DNA of 64,000 bases from Rhizonema sp. PD37. GTDB taxonomy: Bacteria; Cyanobacteriota; Cyanobacteriia; Cyanobacteriales; Nostocaceae. Below, piece by piece: positions 17,008 to 29,400 of this stretch (its first letter is position 1; the number at the start of each line of letters is the position of its first letter). The stretch spans positions 1 through 64,000 of the forward strand of contig JAQYWO010000010.1 of the NCBI GenBank assembly GCA_029379215.1, in the 5' to 3' direction. The notes beneath the pieces are model-generated. The model saw nothing but the letters and a program-made list of their open reading frames with translations, made no database searches and was not told where the DNA came from. The position numbers were made by a program, and so were the translations under genes.

Positions 17008-20000
17008 ATGAACGGAATTGTAAAAACGACTTATTCGCCGCTCTCCTATAGTCAAAAAGCAATGTGGTTTATCTACCAAATTGCTCCGGAGAGCGTTGCT
17101 TATAATATATTTATTACCGTAAAAATCAACTCAGATTTAAATATTGCAGCTGTAATCCGTGTCTGGTCAAAAATTTTTGCTCACCATCCTATACTCAGAA
17201 CCATATACACTACCCATGACAGCGAACCAGTTCAGCTTCTAAAGGAAGAACAGAAATTCATTATTCAGGTAACAGATGCTTCCAATTGGAGTGAAGATTA
17301 CTTACAAGAGAAAATATTTGCAGAAACTGACCGCCCTTTTAACTTAGAGAAAGAATCAGTTTTGAGGGTTAATCTATTTACTCTGTCAGTAAAAGAACAT
17401 ATTCTCTTGCTAACAATGCACCATATTGCAGGTGATCTATGGTCTTTTGATTTACTGCTCAGCGAATTCCAAGCTTTGTATACTATCGAAATTGAGCAAG
17501 ATAATCAAGAGCAGATAGAGGCTGCTTTATATTCTTCTTACAAGAAAAAAACTTATGTAGACTTTGTCCACTGGCAGTCAGAAATGCTATCCAGTCCGAG
17601 AGGAGAAAAACTTTGGCAATATTGGCAAAAACAATTAGCTGGTGAGTTGCAAATTTTGAATTTACTCGCAGATAAACCTCGCCCTCTATTACGGACTTAT
17701 CAAGGAGAAACACATATTTTAAAGCTAGATGAACAATTAATTAAAAAACTCAAGAATCTAGCTTCAGCCTTTGGAAAAACCCTTTATCAGGTTCTGCTCA
17801 CAGCATTTTACGTACAACTTTACCGCTACACCAATCAAAAAGATATCCTTATAGGAAGCCCGATGAGAGGTCGGTGGGGTGGAGATTTTCGAGAGATTAT
17901 CGGCTACTTTGTTAACCTAGTTGTTTTACGAACTTCTGTACGAGAAAACGCGACATTCGCAGAATTTCTCGCTCAAGTCAGCAACATAGTTAAAGAAGCC
18001 CAAAAGCATCAATATTACCCTTTTTCACTGTTAGTAGAAAAACTCCAGCAACAGCAAGATTCAAGTCGTTCTCCTTTGTGTCAAGTTAGTTTCACTTGGC
18101 AACCACAACGTTGGTGTGAATCAAAAGAGAATTCATTGAACAGCCAAGAACAAGTGCTTCAGATGGAGCCATACTTACTTGGGCATCAACGGGGTGCAGA
18201 CTTCGATCTGAATTTAATGGTGATGGAAGCTGAGTCCGTTTTCCAGCTATGCTGGCAATACAATACTGACTTGTTTGAGAGTACCACGATTGAGCGCATG
18301 GCTCTTCATTTTGTGACCTTGCTTGAAGCAATTGTGGCAAATCCAGATTGGCAGATTTCAAAATTGCCGCTGTTAACAGCAACTGAGCAACACCAACTAC
18401 TGGTGACATGGAATAACCAAAAGACAGAGTTTCCTGATAAGTGTATTCATCAGTTGTTTGAAGAACAAGTGGAACTTTCCCCGGATGCGATCGCCTTGGT
18501 ATTTGAAGACGAGCAACTTACATATAGAGAGTTAAACAGAAGAGCAAATCAATTGGCTCACTACCTACAGCAGTTGGGTGTCAAACCAGAGGTGCTAGTG
18601 GGTATCTGTATAGAGCGATCATTATCCATGATTGTTGGAATTCTGGGAATTCTGAAAGCTGGTGGGGCTTATGTGCCGTTAGATCCGGCGTATCCTCAAG
18701 AACGGTTAGCCTTCATGTTATCAGATGCTCAAGTTTCGGTACTATTGACCCAACCGCATTTAGTAAAGAAACTACCTGAGTCTAAAGCGCAGTATGTCTG
18801 TTTGGATACTGAGTGGCACTTTATTTCCCAGTCGAGTGAGGAGAATCCAATCACCCTCCGGGTTCGGCAGTTTCAACTCGACGGAAACCGCCCTTCGGGT
18901 TCGCCAGTCCCCCATCGTGACGGAAACCGCCAAGACGGGGGCTGGTCTCACCAAGACTTGAACTGCCTCACTAATGTGCAAGCAACTAACTTAGCTTATG
19001 TGATTTATACATCAGGATCTACTGGTCAGCCCAAGGGAGTTCTGGTTGCCCATCGCAATTTAGTCCACTCTACCTGCGCTCGCATTAGTTATTACCTTGA
19101 ACCTGTCAGGCGCTTCTTATTAGTTTCATCCTTAGCTTTTGATACTTCAGTCGCAGGTATTTTTTGGACACTTTGCTGTGGAGGAACTTTAGTTTTACCT
19201 CAAGAAGGTTTGCAACGGGAAATCCCAAAGCTTGTCAAGTTAATCCACCAAAATCACATCTCACATTTATTAAGTCTTCCTTCCCTCTACGCTCTCATTA
19301 TACAACAGGCAAAACGCGAACAATTAGCTTCGCTACATACTATCATTGTTGCTGGTGAATCTTGCCTTAGCGATCTGGTGAAGCAACACCAAGAATATCT
19401 CCCATCCGCTTCTTTGTTTAACGAATACGGACCAACGGAAGGAACTGTCTGGAGCAGCGTCTACCTTTGCCAATTCCAGGAACTCACACGAGTTCCCATT
19501 GGACGCCCGATTGCCAATACGCAGATTTATATTTTAGACTCTAAGCTTCGTCCAGTTCCAGTTGGTATAGCAGGAGAATTACACATTAGTGGTGCAGGAG
19601 TGGCGCGAGGCTACCTGAATCGCCCGGAGTTGACACTCGAGAAATTTATCCCCAACCCTTTTAGTGATGATCCTCTTGCACGCCTGTACAAAACTGGGGA
19701 TAAGACTCGTTGCCTCCCGAATGGCAACATTGAGTATATCGGTCGAATCGATCATCAAGTAAAAATCCGTGGCTACCGCATCGAGTTGGGAGAAATCGAG
19801 GTACTATTGAGCCAACATTCCAAAGTCCAGCAAGTGGTAGTAGTTGTACGCTCAGACCATCCGGACGACAAATACCTGACGGCTTATGTTGTTCCTGTGC
19901 AGACGACAAAAGCATCTTTCCAGGAATCAGCACCCACAATTGCAGACCTGCGCCATTTCCTCAAGCAGAAGTTGCCCGATTACATGATACCATCAGTATA

Positions 20001-20403
20001 TGTAATACTAGATTCCTTGCCACTAACACCTAATGGAAAAGTGGATCGTCAGGCTTTACCTACCACAGAGGGTCTTCGACTAGATAAGGAAGCAGAGTAT
20101 GTAGCTCCTCGCACGTTAGTTGAGGAAATGCTTGCAAAAATCTGGGCTGAAGTTCTGAGCGTAGAAAAGCTTGGTATTGACGACAACTTCTTTGACCTTG
20201 GCGGTCATTCTTTGAAGGCTACCCGAGTGCTATCCCGTGTGCAAGAAGCCTTTCAGGTTGAGTTACCTCTGCACAGTCTTTTTGAAGAACCAACGATCGC
20301 CAAATTTTCCCAAGTCATTGAAAAGATTAAGCACAATAATGCTGTTCAAGCATCTGTCATCAAGCCAGTCTCTCGCGAAAAACACCGTTTCAGAAGGAAA
20401 TGA
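17008..20403 (+). CDS. Non-ribosomal peptide synthetase, C-A-PCP (module 1)
   Basis: 1131 aa. Condensation domain ~5-440 with active site HHIAGDLWS (His138/His139; the usual DGWS is DLWS). Adenylation domain ~475-960: IYTSGSTGQPKG, NEYGPTEG, YKTGD, and GRIDHQVKIRGYRIE. Peptidyl carrier ~995-1070 with LGGHS (Ser1068 for phosphopantetheine). By alignment to GrsA the pocket reads D-T-A-S-I-A-E-V-W-K, which I cannot match to a known substrate. Residues ~616-655 are an unusual Gly/Asn/Arg/Gln-rich insert encoded by a palindromic repeat (see separate entry). There is no epimerase, and the C-terminal tail after PCP is short and basic. Being first, its C domain needs an upstream donor acyl group, so either a fatty-acyl starter or a lost module preceded it. 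Confidence 0.9.
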   Translation: MNGIVKTTYSPLSYSQKAMWFIYQIAPESVAYNIFITVKINSDLNIAAVIRVWSKIFAHHPILRTIYTTHDSEPVQLLKEEQKFIIQVTDASNWSEDYLQEKIFAETDRPFNLEKESVLRVNLFTLSVKEHILLLTMHHIAGDLWSFDLLLSEFQALYTIEIEQDNQEQIEAALYSSYKKKTYVDFVHWQSEMLSSPRGEKLWQYWQKQLAGELQILNLLADKPRPLLRTYQGETHILKLDEQLIKKLKNLASAFGKTLYQVLLTAFYVQLYRYTNQKDILIGSPMRGRWGGDFREIIGYFVNLVVLRTSVRENATFAEFLAQVSNIVKEAQKHQYYPFSLLVEKLQQQQDSSRSPLCQVSFTWQPQRWCESKENSLNSQEQVLQMEPYLLGHQRGADFDLNLMVMEAESVFQLCWQYNTDLFESTTIERMALHFVTLLEAIVANPDWQISKLPLLTATEQHQLLVTWNNQKTEFPDKCIHQLFEEQVELSPDAIALVFEDEQLTYRELNRRANQLAHYLQQLGVKPEVLVGICIERSLSMIVGILGILKAGGAYVPLDPAYPQERLAFMLSDAQVSVLLTQPHLVKKLPESKAQYVCLDTEWHFISQSSEENPITLRVRQFQLDGNRPSGSPVPHRDGNRQDGGWSHQDLNCLTNVQATNLAYVIYTSGSTGQPKGVLVAHRNLVHSTCARISYYLEPVRRFLLVSSLAFDTSVAGIFWTLCCGGTLVLPQEGLQREIPKLVKLIHQNHISHLLSLPSLYALIIQQAKREQLASLHTIIVAGESCLSDLVKQHQEYLPSASLFNEYGPTEGTVWSSVYLCQFQELTRVPIGRPIANTQIYILDSKLRPVPVGIAGELHISGAGVARGYLNRPELTLEKFIPNPFSDDPLARLYKTGDKTRCLPNGNIEYIGRIDHQVKIRGYRIELGEIEVLLSQHSKVQQVVVVVRSDHPDDKYLTAYVVPVQTTKASFQESAPTIADLRHFLKQKLPDYMIPSVYVILDSLPLTPNGKVDRQALPTTEGLRLDKEAEYVAPRTLVEEMLAKIWAEVLSVEKLGIDDNFFDLGGHSLKATRVLSRVQEAFQVELPLHSLFEEPTIAKFSQVIEKIKHNNAVQASVIKPVSREKHRFRRK
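18853..18972. repeat. Palindromic repeat inserted in frame in the module 1 adenylation domain
   Basis: About 120 bp containing GACGGAAACCGCC twice, with CCCTTCGGGTTCGCCAGT and CCCCAT pieces. Its reverse complement resembles the intergenic repeat at 51576-51615 (GGCGGGTTTCCCGCC, then GGAACTGGCGCACCCGAAGGG). The reading frame is kept, adding ~40 residues between ..QSSEENPI and NVQATNLAYVIYTSGST, a surface position just before core motif A3. Confidence 0.65.
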
Positions 20404-20454
20404 AGAGCGGTTCTTAAAGTTCTCAAAATTATAAGCAATCAAGAGATAAATGAA

Positions 20455-23400
20455 ATGGTACAAGAATTATTTGTTTTTCCCGCATCTTTTGCTCAACAGC
20501 GGTTGTGGTTTCTCAATCAGATGACGCCTAACAGTGCCGTTTATAACATTCCACAGGTAGTCAGGATCAAAGGTACTCTCAATGTGAAGGTCCTGCAACA
20601 GGCTCTTGAGACTATTGTCACTCGTCACGAGTCACTACGTACAACATTTGAACTGATGGATGAAAACCCCGTTCAGATTATTTCTGAAAAGGGGTCGATA
20701 GTTATGCCAGTGATAGATCTGAGCGAACTACTGGAAACAGATATAGAGACGAAAATTCAGAAGCTAATCGCGGCTGAAATTCAGCAGCCTTTCAACCTGA
20801 CACAAGGTCCACTTTTGCGTACAACCTTGCTGCATCTAGCTGAAAAGGAATATGTGCTTCTTGTGACGATGCATCATATTATATCCGACGGTTGGTCTAT
20901 GGGTATATTCATCCAGGAATGGTCGGTTCTCTATGAAGCTTTTTCTGATGGAAAGCCCTCTCTACGAGACGCCACGCGTAGCTTGCTTCCCCGAAGGGGT
21001 ACGCCGCTTGTTAATCTACCTTTGCAATACGCAGACTTTACCGAGTGGCAACGGGAGTGGCTACAGGGGGAAGTCTTGGAAACCCAGCTTTTCTATTGGA
21101 AAAAGCAGCTAGCTGATTTACCTATGTTGCAGCTGCCGAGCGACCGCAAGCGACCAGCAATCCAAACTTTCCGGGGTGAAACCCAGTCTTTTGCCCTGCC
21201 ACCCGCTCTATCGACTGCACTCAAAGCCCTGAGTCGTCAGGAGGGTGTCACCCTGTTTATGATCTTGCTAGCAGCGTTTCAAACCCTTTTACATCGCTAC
21301 ACAAATCAAGATGATATAATGGTAGGCTCTCCCATCGCTAACCGTAATCGAGTGGAGATGGAAGGATTGATAGGTTTTTTCATCAATACTTTAGTATTGC
21401 GTACTCACTTGGGAGGCAATCCTAGTTTTCGGGAGATATTAGCGCGAGTGCGGCAAGTGACGCTAGGAGCTTATGCACATCAAGATTTGCCTTTGGAGCA
21501 TCTGGTGAAGGAACTACAGCCAGAGCGAAATTTGAGCTACACGCCACTGTTTCAGGTAATGTTTGCATTCCAAAATGCACCGACTGAGCAATTCAAGCTA
21601 CCAGGTATGACTATCTGTCCTATAGAGGTTTCTACCCATACAGCAAAGTTTGATTTAACCCTGGATATGTGTGAGACGCAGACAGAACTAACTGGAGTAT
21701 TAGAGTACAGTACTGATTTATTTGATGCTTCCACTATAAGCCGAATGATTGGGCATTTTCAGACAATGCTAACGGGGATTGTGGCAAATCCAGATTGGCA
21801 GATTTCAAAATTGCCTTTGTTAACAGTAACTGAGGAACACCAACTGCTTGTCGAGTGGAGTAACCAAAAGGCAGAGTATCCCCACAAGTGTATTCATCAG
21901 TTGTTTGAAGAACAAGTGCAACAAACCCCGGATGCGATCGCCTTGGTATTAGAAGACGAGCAACTCACATATGGAGAGCTAAACCAACAAGCGAACAAGA
22001 TAGCGCACTATCTACAGAAGTTGGGTGTTGGACTAGAAGTGCTAGTTGCAATTTGTGTGGAGCGCTCTGTGTCCATGATTGTGGGAATTCTAGGGATTCT
22101 CAAAGCAGGTGGCGCTTACCTACCCCTAGATCCAACTGACCCTCTAGAGCGTCTTTCCATGATAATATCTGATGCTCAAGTCTCGGTGGTACTCACCCAC
22201 CAAAAATTAGAACTGCCACCCTTAGCAAAACAGGTTATTCTCGACACGGACTGGGTCAGTATTAACCTTGAGAGCAAACAGAACCCTATTTCTGCCACAA
22301 ACCTTGACAACCTAGCATACGTGATGTTTACCTCTGGCTCTACCGGTCGTCCTAAAGGGGTGAGCGTAATCCATCGAGGTGTGGTGCGGTTAGTTAAGCA
22401 AACCGACTATACCAGTTTCACTTTACAATCCGTCTTTCTTCAGTTAGCTCCTACCGCTTTCGATGCTTCAACCTTTGAGATTTGGGGGAGCTTGCTTAAT
22501 GGTGCGCGTTTGGTTCTCTTTCCTGGGAAGACACCCTCGATACATCAGTTAGGACAGGTAATCCAGCAACACCAAATTACCACGCTCTGGCTCACAGCTG
22601 GGTTGTTCCACCTCATGGTAGACGAACAACTGGAGGCACTCCAGCCTTTGCGGCAACTATTAGCAGGAGGTGATGTGTTATCCGTCCCCCACGTCCAAAA
22701 ACTTTTCCAAAAACTTAAAAATTGTACACTGATAAATGGTTACGGTCCTACCGAAAACACGACTTTTAGCTGCTGCTTTCCAATGACGGCTTCATGCCAA
22801 ATTAGGGATTCTATTCCCATCGGTCGTCCCATTGCCAACACCCAAACTTATATTTTCGACCGCCATCTTCAACCCGTTCCTATCGGAGTCACAGGCGAAC
22901 TCTACCTTGGCGGTGCCGGATTAGCTAGAGAGTATTTAAATCGTCCGGAACTAACGGCGGAGCGGTTTATTGCCAATCCGTTTTTCGATGGAGAACGCCT
23001 TTACAAAACTGGAGATTTGGCACGCTACTTAGCAGACGGGAATATAGAGTTCCTCGGTAGAATCGATTTGCAGGTAAAGATTCGCGGTTTTCGCATTGAA
23101 CCGGGAGAAATTGAGGCGGTGGTGAGTCAACATCCCCAGGTTCGGCAAGCGGCTGTAATTGTCATCTCAGATCGTCCCAGTGACAAGTACCTGGCGGCTT
23201 ATGTTGTTCCAGAAACACAAACGCTTACGGTTGATGAACTGCGTCAGTTTGTCCGACAGCGGCTGCCGGAGTACATGATTCCTGCGGCTTTTGTTATGCT
23301 TAACGCCTTCCCCCTCAACGCCAACGGCAAAGTTGACCGTCGTGCATTACCCTCACCAAATCTGGAATTGAGCCAAGAAATTAATTTTGTCGCCCCTCGA

Positions 23401-26400
23401 ACTCCCACTGAAGTTGTGATTGCTAGCATTATGGCAACTGTCCTGGGACTAGAACGCTTCGGCATCAACGACAACTTTTTTGCATTGGGAGGACATTCCC
23501 TACTAGCCACCCAAGTTATTTCCCGGCTGCGAGAGGCGTTTTCAGTAGAACTACCTTTGCGCTGTCTGTTTGAATCTCCGACGGTTGCTGAATTGGATAA
23601 ATTTATCTCCTCACAGCTAACTGCTCCCGCACATTCATTACCAACCATTACTCCCGTCTCTAAAGATACAACCCAATTTCCTCTATCCTTTGCCCAAGAA
23701 CGACTTTGGTTTCTCAACCAACTCGAAGGTGAAACTGCCACCTACAATATGCCGTTTGTGGTACGCATCATTGGCAATCTGAATTTTCAAGCCTTGGAGT
23801 CCGGAATCCAGAAAATTGTGCAGCGTCATACCATCCTGCGGAGTAATTTTCAGGTGGTTAACGGTTCCACCGTGCAGGTGATTAAACCTACTGCAACTCT
23901 ATCCCTGTTTGTGGTCAATACAGATGAGGAACTATTGTGGCAATTAGCCAGTTTAGAAGCGCAAACACCCTTTGACCTAGCAATTAATTCCCCTATAAGA
24001 GTCAAGCTATTACAATTATCTACTCAAGAACATGTTCTTCTACTGACCATGCATCATATTGTCTCTGATGGCTGGTCTATGGATATTTTTATCAAAGAAC
24101 TGTCTGCGCTGTATCTAGCTTTTTGTGAAGGAAATCCTTCTCCTTTGCCAGAGTTACCCATTCAATATGTTGACTACGCAGTTTGGCAACGGCAATGGTT
24201 AACATCCCAGGTATTAGAAAGACAACTCAACTACTGGCAGCAGCAATTAGCCGGAGCACCGCCACTTTTAGAACTGCCCTATGACATGCCGCGCAAAGCT
24301 ATACAAACTTTCCGGGGTGGAAGCGTGTCATTTGCTATCGACGCCCAACTGACTCAGCAATTAAAAACCCTTAGTCAGGAATCAGGGGTAACGCTGTTTA
24401 TGACTGGACTGGCAGCTTTTGTCACCTTACTGTTTCGCTACAGTGGTCAGTCGGATATTCTCATCGGTTCTCCCATTGCCAACCGCCATTACCGTGAGAC
24501 CGAACTATTAATTGGCTTTTTTGTCAATACTGTAGTTTTGCGGACACAAATCCTAGAAAATCTCAGTTTCAAACAATTACTCCATCAAATCCGTCAAGCA
24601 GCACTAGAAGCTTATACTCACCAAGATGTCCCTTTTGAGCAAGTGGTCGAAGCTTTGCAGCCAGAGCGTTCCCTCAGCCACAGTCCTTTGTTCCAAGTGA
24701 TGTTCGATTTATTACCGGAATCAGAACAGTGGGAACTCCCAGGATTAAGTTTGACTCCGGTGGAAACAGAGATTGTGACAGCCAAGTTTGATTTAACACT
24801 CTCATTAGAAAATATCAATGCTGGATTGCGAGGAGTGTGGGAGTACAACAGCGACTTATTTGATCGCTCTACCATCGTCCGCATGTGCAGTCACTTTCAA
24901 ACCTTGTTAGCGGGAATTATTGCTTGTCCAGAGCAACCAGTGGAGCAATTGCCCTTGCTGAGTAATGAACAAAGGCATCAGTTGTTGGTGGAGTGGAATA
25001 ATACCCAACGCGAATATCCACAACACTGTCTTCACGAGCTATTTGAACAACAAGTACAGAGATCGCCCGATTCGGTTGCTGTACAATTTACAGGGCAGCA
25101 TCTGACCTACAAGGAATTGGATTATCAGGCAAATCAATTGGCCAATTATTTGAAAACTTTGGGAGTAGGACCGGAAACATTAGTGGGTCTTTGTGTTGAG
25201 CGCGACATACCTATGATCGTGGGATTACTGGGAATTCTCAAAGCGGGTGGCGCTTATGTTCCCCTAGATCCAAACTACCCCCAAGAACGCATCGCCTTCA
25301 CCTTATCGAACAGTCAGGCAACTATCCTGCTGACTCAAGAAAAGCTAGCACATATATTACCACAAGATGTGCATTGTGTTTATCTAGATCGAGATTGGCA
25401 GGCGATCGCCCAACAAAAATCAACTAAACCGAACAGCCGCGTCAGCCTTGTTAACTTAGCTTACGTGATTTACACGAGCGGTTCTACAGGAGTTCCTAAA
25501 GGGGTGATGATTCAGCATCAGTCTGCTGTCAATTTCATTGCATCTGCTAAATACGACATAAAACAGGGTGAGCGCGTCCTCCAGTTTGTGTCCATTGCCT
25601 TTGATGCTGCAGTGGAAGACATTTTCACTTGTCTGACTAGTGGTGGCACCTTGGTGCTGCGGACAGACGAAATGCTGCTATCTGCCAGCCGATTTGTGCA
25701 AAGATGCCGCGATTGGAACTTGACCGTTTTAGATTTGCCGACTTCCTACTGGCATCAGCTGATGGTTGAATTGGCGACGGCAGACGTGACACTTCCAGAA
25801 TCTCTACGATTGGTACTTATTGGGGGAGAGCAAGCTATGCCAGAAACCTTAAAGTTATGGCATGACTCCTCTCGAGTTCCCAATCAAGCACAATTGATTA
25901 ACCGTTATGGTCCAACGGAAACAACGGTGGCGTCAACTTCTTGTAACTTGTCTGACTCCATTGTCAAGTATCCAGTTTGCTCTACGGTGCCTATTGGATG
26001 TCCGATGGACAATGTCTGCACCTATGTACTTGACTGCAACCTTCAACCTGTCCCTGTTGGTGTTGTAGGGGAATTGCATATCGGCGGAATAGGCTTGGCT
26101 CGTGGTTATCTGAAATGCCCTGAAGCAACAGCAGAGAAATTTATTCCTGATCCCTTTAGCAACAAACCTGGAGCACGGTTGTACAAAACTGGCGACAAGG
26201 TCCGCTACTATGACGATGGTAATATTGAGTATCTCGGTCGCTTTGATCTGCAAGTTAAAGTGCGGGGCTTCCGGATCGAACTCTTAGAAATTGAATCTGT
26301 ACTGCTTCAGCATCCTGCGGTGGCACAAGCAGTGGTTGTTGTGTATGAAGAACAGCCGGATAATAAAGACTTGATTGCATATATCGTAGCCACAGAAGGA

Positions 26401-29400
26401 TTGAATGGTACAGAAAATTTGATCCACAAAATTAAGGCGGATCTTAGGCAACAGCTACCGGAATACATGGTTCCGGCTACAATGATAATACTGAACACTC
26501 TACCATTAACAACTAACGGCAAAATAGACCGTCGCGCTCTTCCAACCCCCAACTCAGTGGTGCGAGTTCAAGCGTTGGAGATGCCGCAAACCGAGATAGA
26601 GAAACTCATCGCTGATGCTTGGCAAAAAATCCTTCACTTAGAAAAAGTTGGGCTAGATGATAATTTCTTTGACGTGGGTGGAAATTCCTTGCGCCTTGTC
26701 CAAGTTCGGGAGGAACTGCAAACAATTTTTAATCAAGAACTCTCAATGGTAGACATGTTTCAAAACCCAACTGTCAGGGCATTGGGAGAATATCTCAGCG
26801 GACGAGCAAATAGAACACTCAGCACCAGCCAATCGCAGAAAAATAGTGAACAAAGTACATCAGATATAGCTATTATTGCCATGTCTGGGCGTTTTCCAGG
26901 AGCAAGTAATATAGATGTATTTTGGGAAAATTTGCGTATAGGGGTAGAATCTATTTCTTGGCTGTCCGATGAAGAACTGCTTGCTGCGGGAGTTCAGCCA
27001 GAACTATTGCAAAACCCCAACTATGTTAGAGCTAATGCTGTGCTAGACGACATTGAGTTATTCGATGCCAATTTCTTCGGCTATAGTCCAAAAGAGGCTG
27101 AGATACTTGACCCGCAAAATCGCCTTTTCTTGGAATGTGCTTGGGAAACTTTAGAACAAGCTGGTTATGACCCCCAAACTTATACAGGGTCAATTGGGGT
27201 TTACGCAGGGGTAGGAGCAAGTGATTATCTGCTCGAAAATCTTTATCCCAATCAGGCTCTTAGGAAGTCCATGGGCATGTACCAGTTAATGCTGGCTACA
27301 GAAAAAGATTTTCTTCCAACAAGGGCAGCATACAAGCTAAATCTTACCGGACCTGCGGTAAACATTCAAACTGCTTGTTCCACTTCGTTAGTTGCCGTAC
27401 ACGTGGCATGTCAGAGTTTGCTTAATGGGGAATGCGATATGGCATTAGCTGGCGGTATTAGCATCAGCATCCACCAAAAGGCGGGTTATTTATACGAAGA
27501 GGGGATGATTTTATCCCCCGATGGTCACTGTCGCGCCTTTGATGCCAAAGCACAAGGAACCATGAGCGGCAGTGGTGTGGGTATTGTCATGCTCAAGCGC
27601 ACAAAAGATGCGATCGCTGACGGAGATAATATCTACGCCATCATTAAAGGTTCGGCAATTAATAACGATGGGGTAAACAAGATCGGGTTTACAGCTCCTA
27701 GTGTTAAAGGTCAAGCAAGGGTGATTACTTCTGCACAAGCTCAAGCTGGTGTCGATACGGAAACCATAACCTATGTGGAGACTCATGGCACGGGTACAAC
27801 TCTCGGTGATCCTATAGAAATAGCAGCTCTTACTCAAGCTTTTTGTCAAAGCAGCGATAAAAAGCATTTCTGTGCCATTGGTTCGCTCAAGACAAATATC
27901 GGACACTTGGACACAGCAGCTGGTGTAGCAGGTTTAATCAAAACGGTTTTAGCTCTTAAGCATAAACAACTCCCCCCAAGTCTACACTTTGAGACTCCCA
28001 ACCCCAAAATTGATTTTGCTAATAGTCCTTTCTACGTCAACACTAAGTTGTCCGAGTGGAAAACTGATGACACTCCCCGTCGCGCTGGAGTTAGTTCTTT
28101 TGGGATTGGGGGGACAAACGCCCATGTTGTCGTGGAAGAAGCCCCAGTCTTAAAAAGAGACAACAACGAGCAAAAACCAGTACAGCTATTAGTCCTATCT
28201 GCTAAAACGAGTTCCGCCCTAGAAGCAGCAACCAACAATCTTACCGAACATTTGAAGCAACATCCTGAATTAGATTTAGCTGATGTTGCCTATACCTTAA
28301 GTGTGGGGCGTCAAGCTTTTGAGCATCGGCGTATTCTAGTTTGTCAAGACGCAAAATTGCCCGTCTCTACACAAGAGATTTTAACAGGTGATACAAAATC
28401 CTCAACCCCTTCAGTCATCTTAATGTTTTCCGGTCAGGGTTCTCAATATGTAAACATGGCAAGGGAAATATATCAGACTGAACCAATCTTTACTGAACAA
28501 ATCGATTATTGTGCAGAATTACTGCAACCAGAATTAGGACTGGATTTGCGTGACATTCTTTACCCCAGTCCTGAGCAAACTGAGGAAGCAACAAAGCAAC
28601 TACAACAGACGGCTATTACTCAACCAGCTCTTTTTACAATTGAGTACGCTTTAGCTAAATTATGGGAATCCTGGGGAATCCAGGCGCAAGGATTCATTGG
28701 TCATAGTATCGGTGAATACGTTGCCGCTTGTTTAGCTGGTGTTTTTTCCCTCTCAGATGCACTGTCCCTAGTGGCTGCACGTGGACGGATGATGCAGCAA
28801 ATGCCGCCTGGAGCAATGCTCTCAGTGCCTCTCGCTCCAGAAGCAGTAGAGTCTCTCCTGGGAAAGGAACTCTCCTTGGCGGCGATTAATGAGCCATCCA
28901 GGTGTGTGGTTTCTGGTCCGAAAGAGGCAGTAACTGCCTTGCAAAATCACTTGGTTGCTCAGGGGATTGAGTGTGTGCGCTTGCGAACCTCCCATGCTTT
29001 CCATTCTCAGATGATGGACCCTATTTTGGAGCCATTCTCCCAACTGGTGCAAAAAGTGAGATTGCATTCCCCACGAATACCGTATATCTCTAATATTACA
29101 GGGAAGTGGATTACAGCTTCCCAGGCAACCGATCCCCACTACTGGAGTCAGCACCTACGCTTACCAGTACAATTTGCCCTCGGCATTGAGCAGATATTGA
29201 AAAAACCCGATCAGATTCTGCTGGAAGTGGGACCTGGACGAACCTTGAGTACCCTCGCCTTGCACCATCCTAGTAAAGAAGCTCACCAGATAATACTGAC
29301 ATCAGTGCGCCATCCTCAAGAAAGTTGCTCAGATATGGCTTTCTTGCTAACCTCCTTAGGACGGATTTGGCTAGCTGGAGTGAAGGTGAATTGGTCTGGT

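Noticed and set aside
23244..23741. 165-codon antisense frame within the NRPS gene
   Set aside because: Lies opposite the end of an A domain and PCP; its composition (Ser/Arg/Asn-rich) is that of a mirror frame of a high-codon-bias gene.
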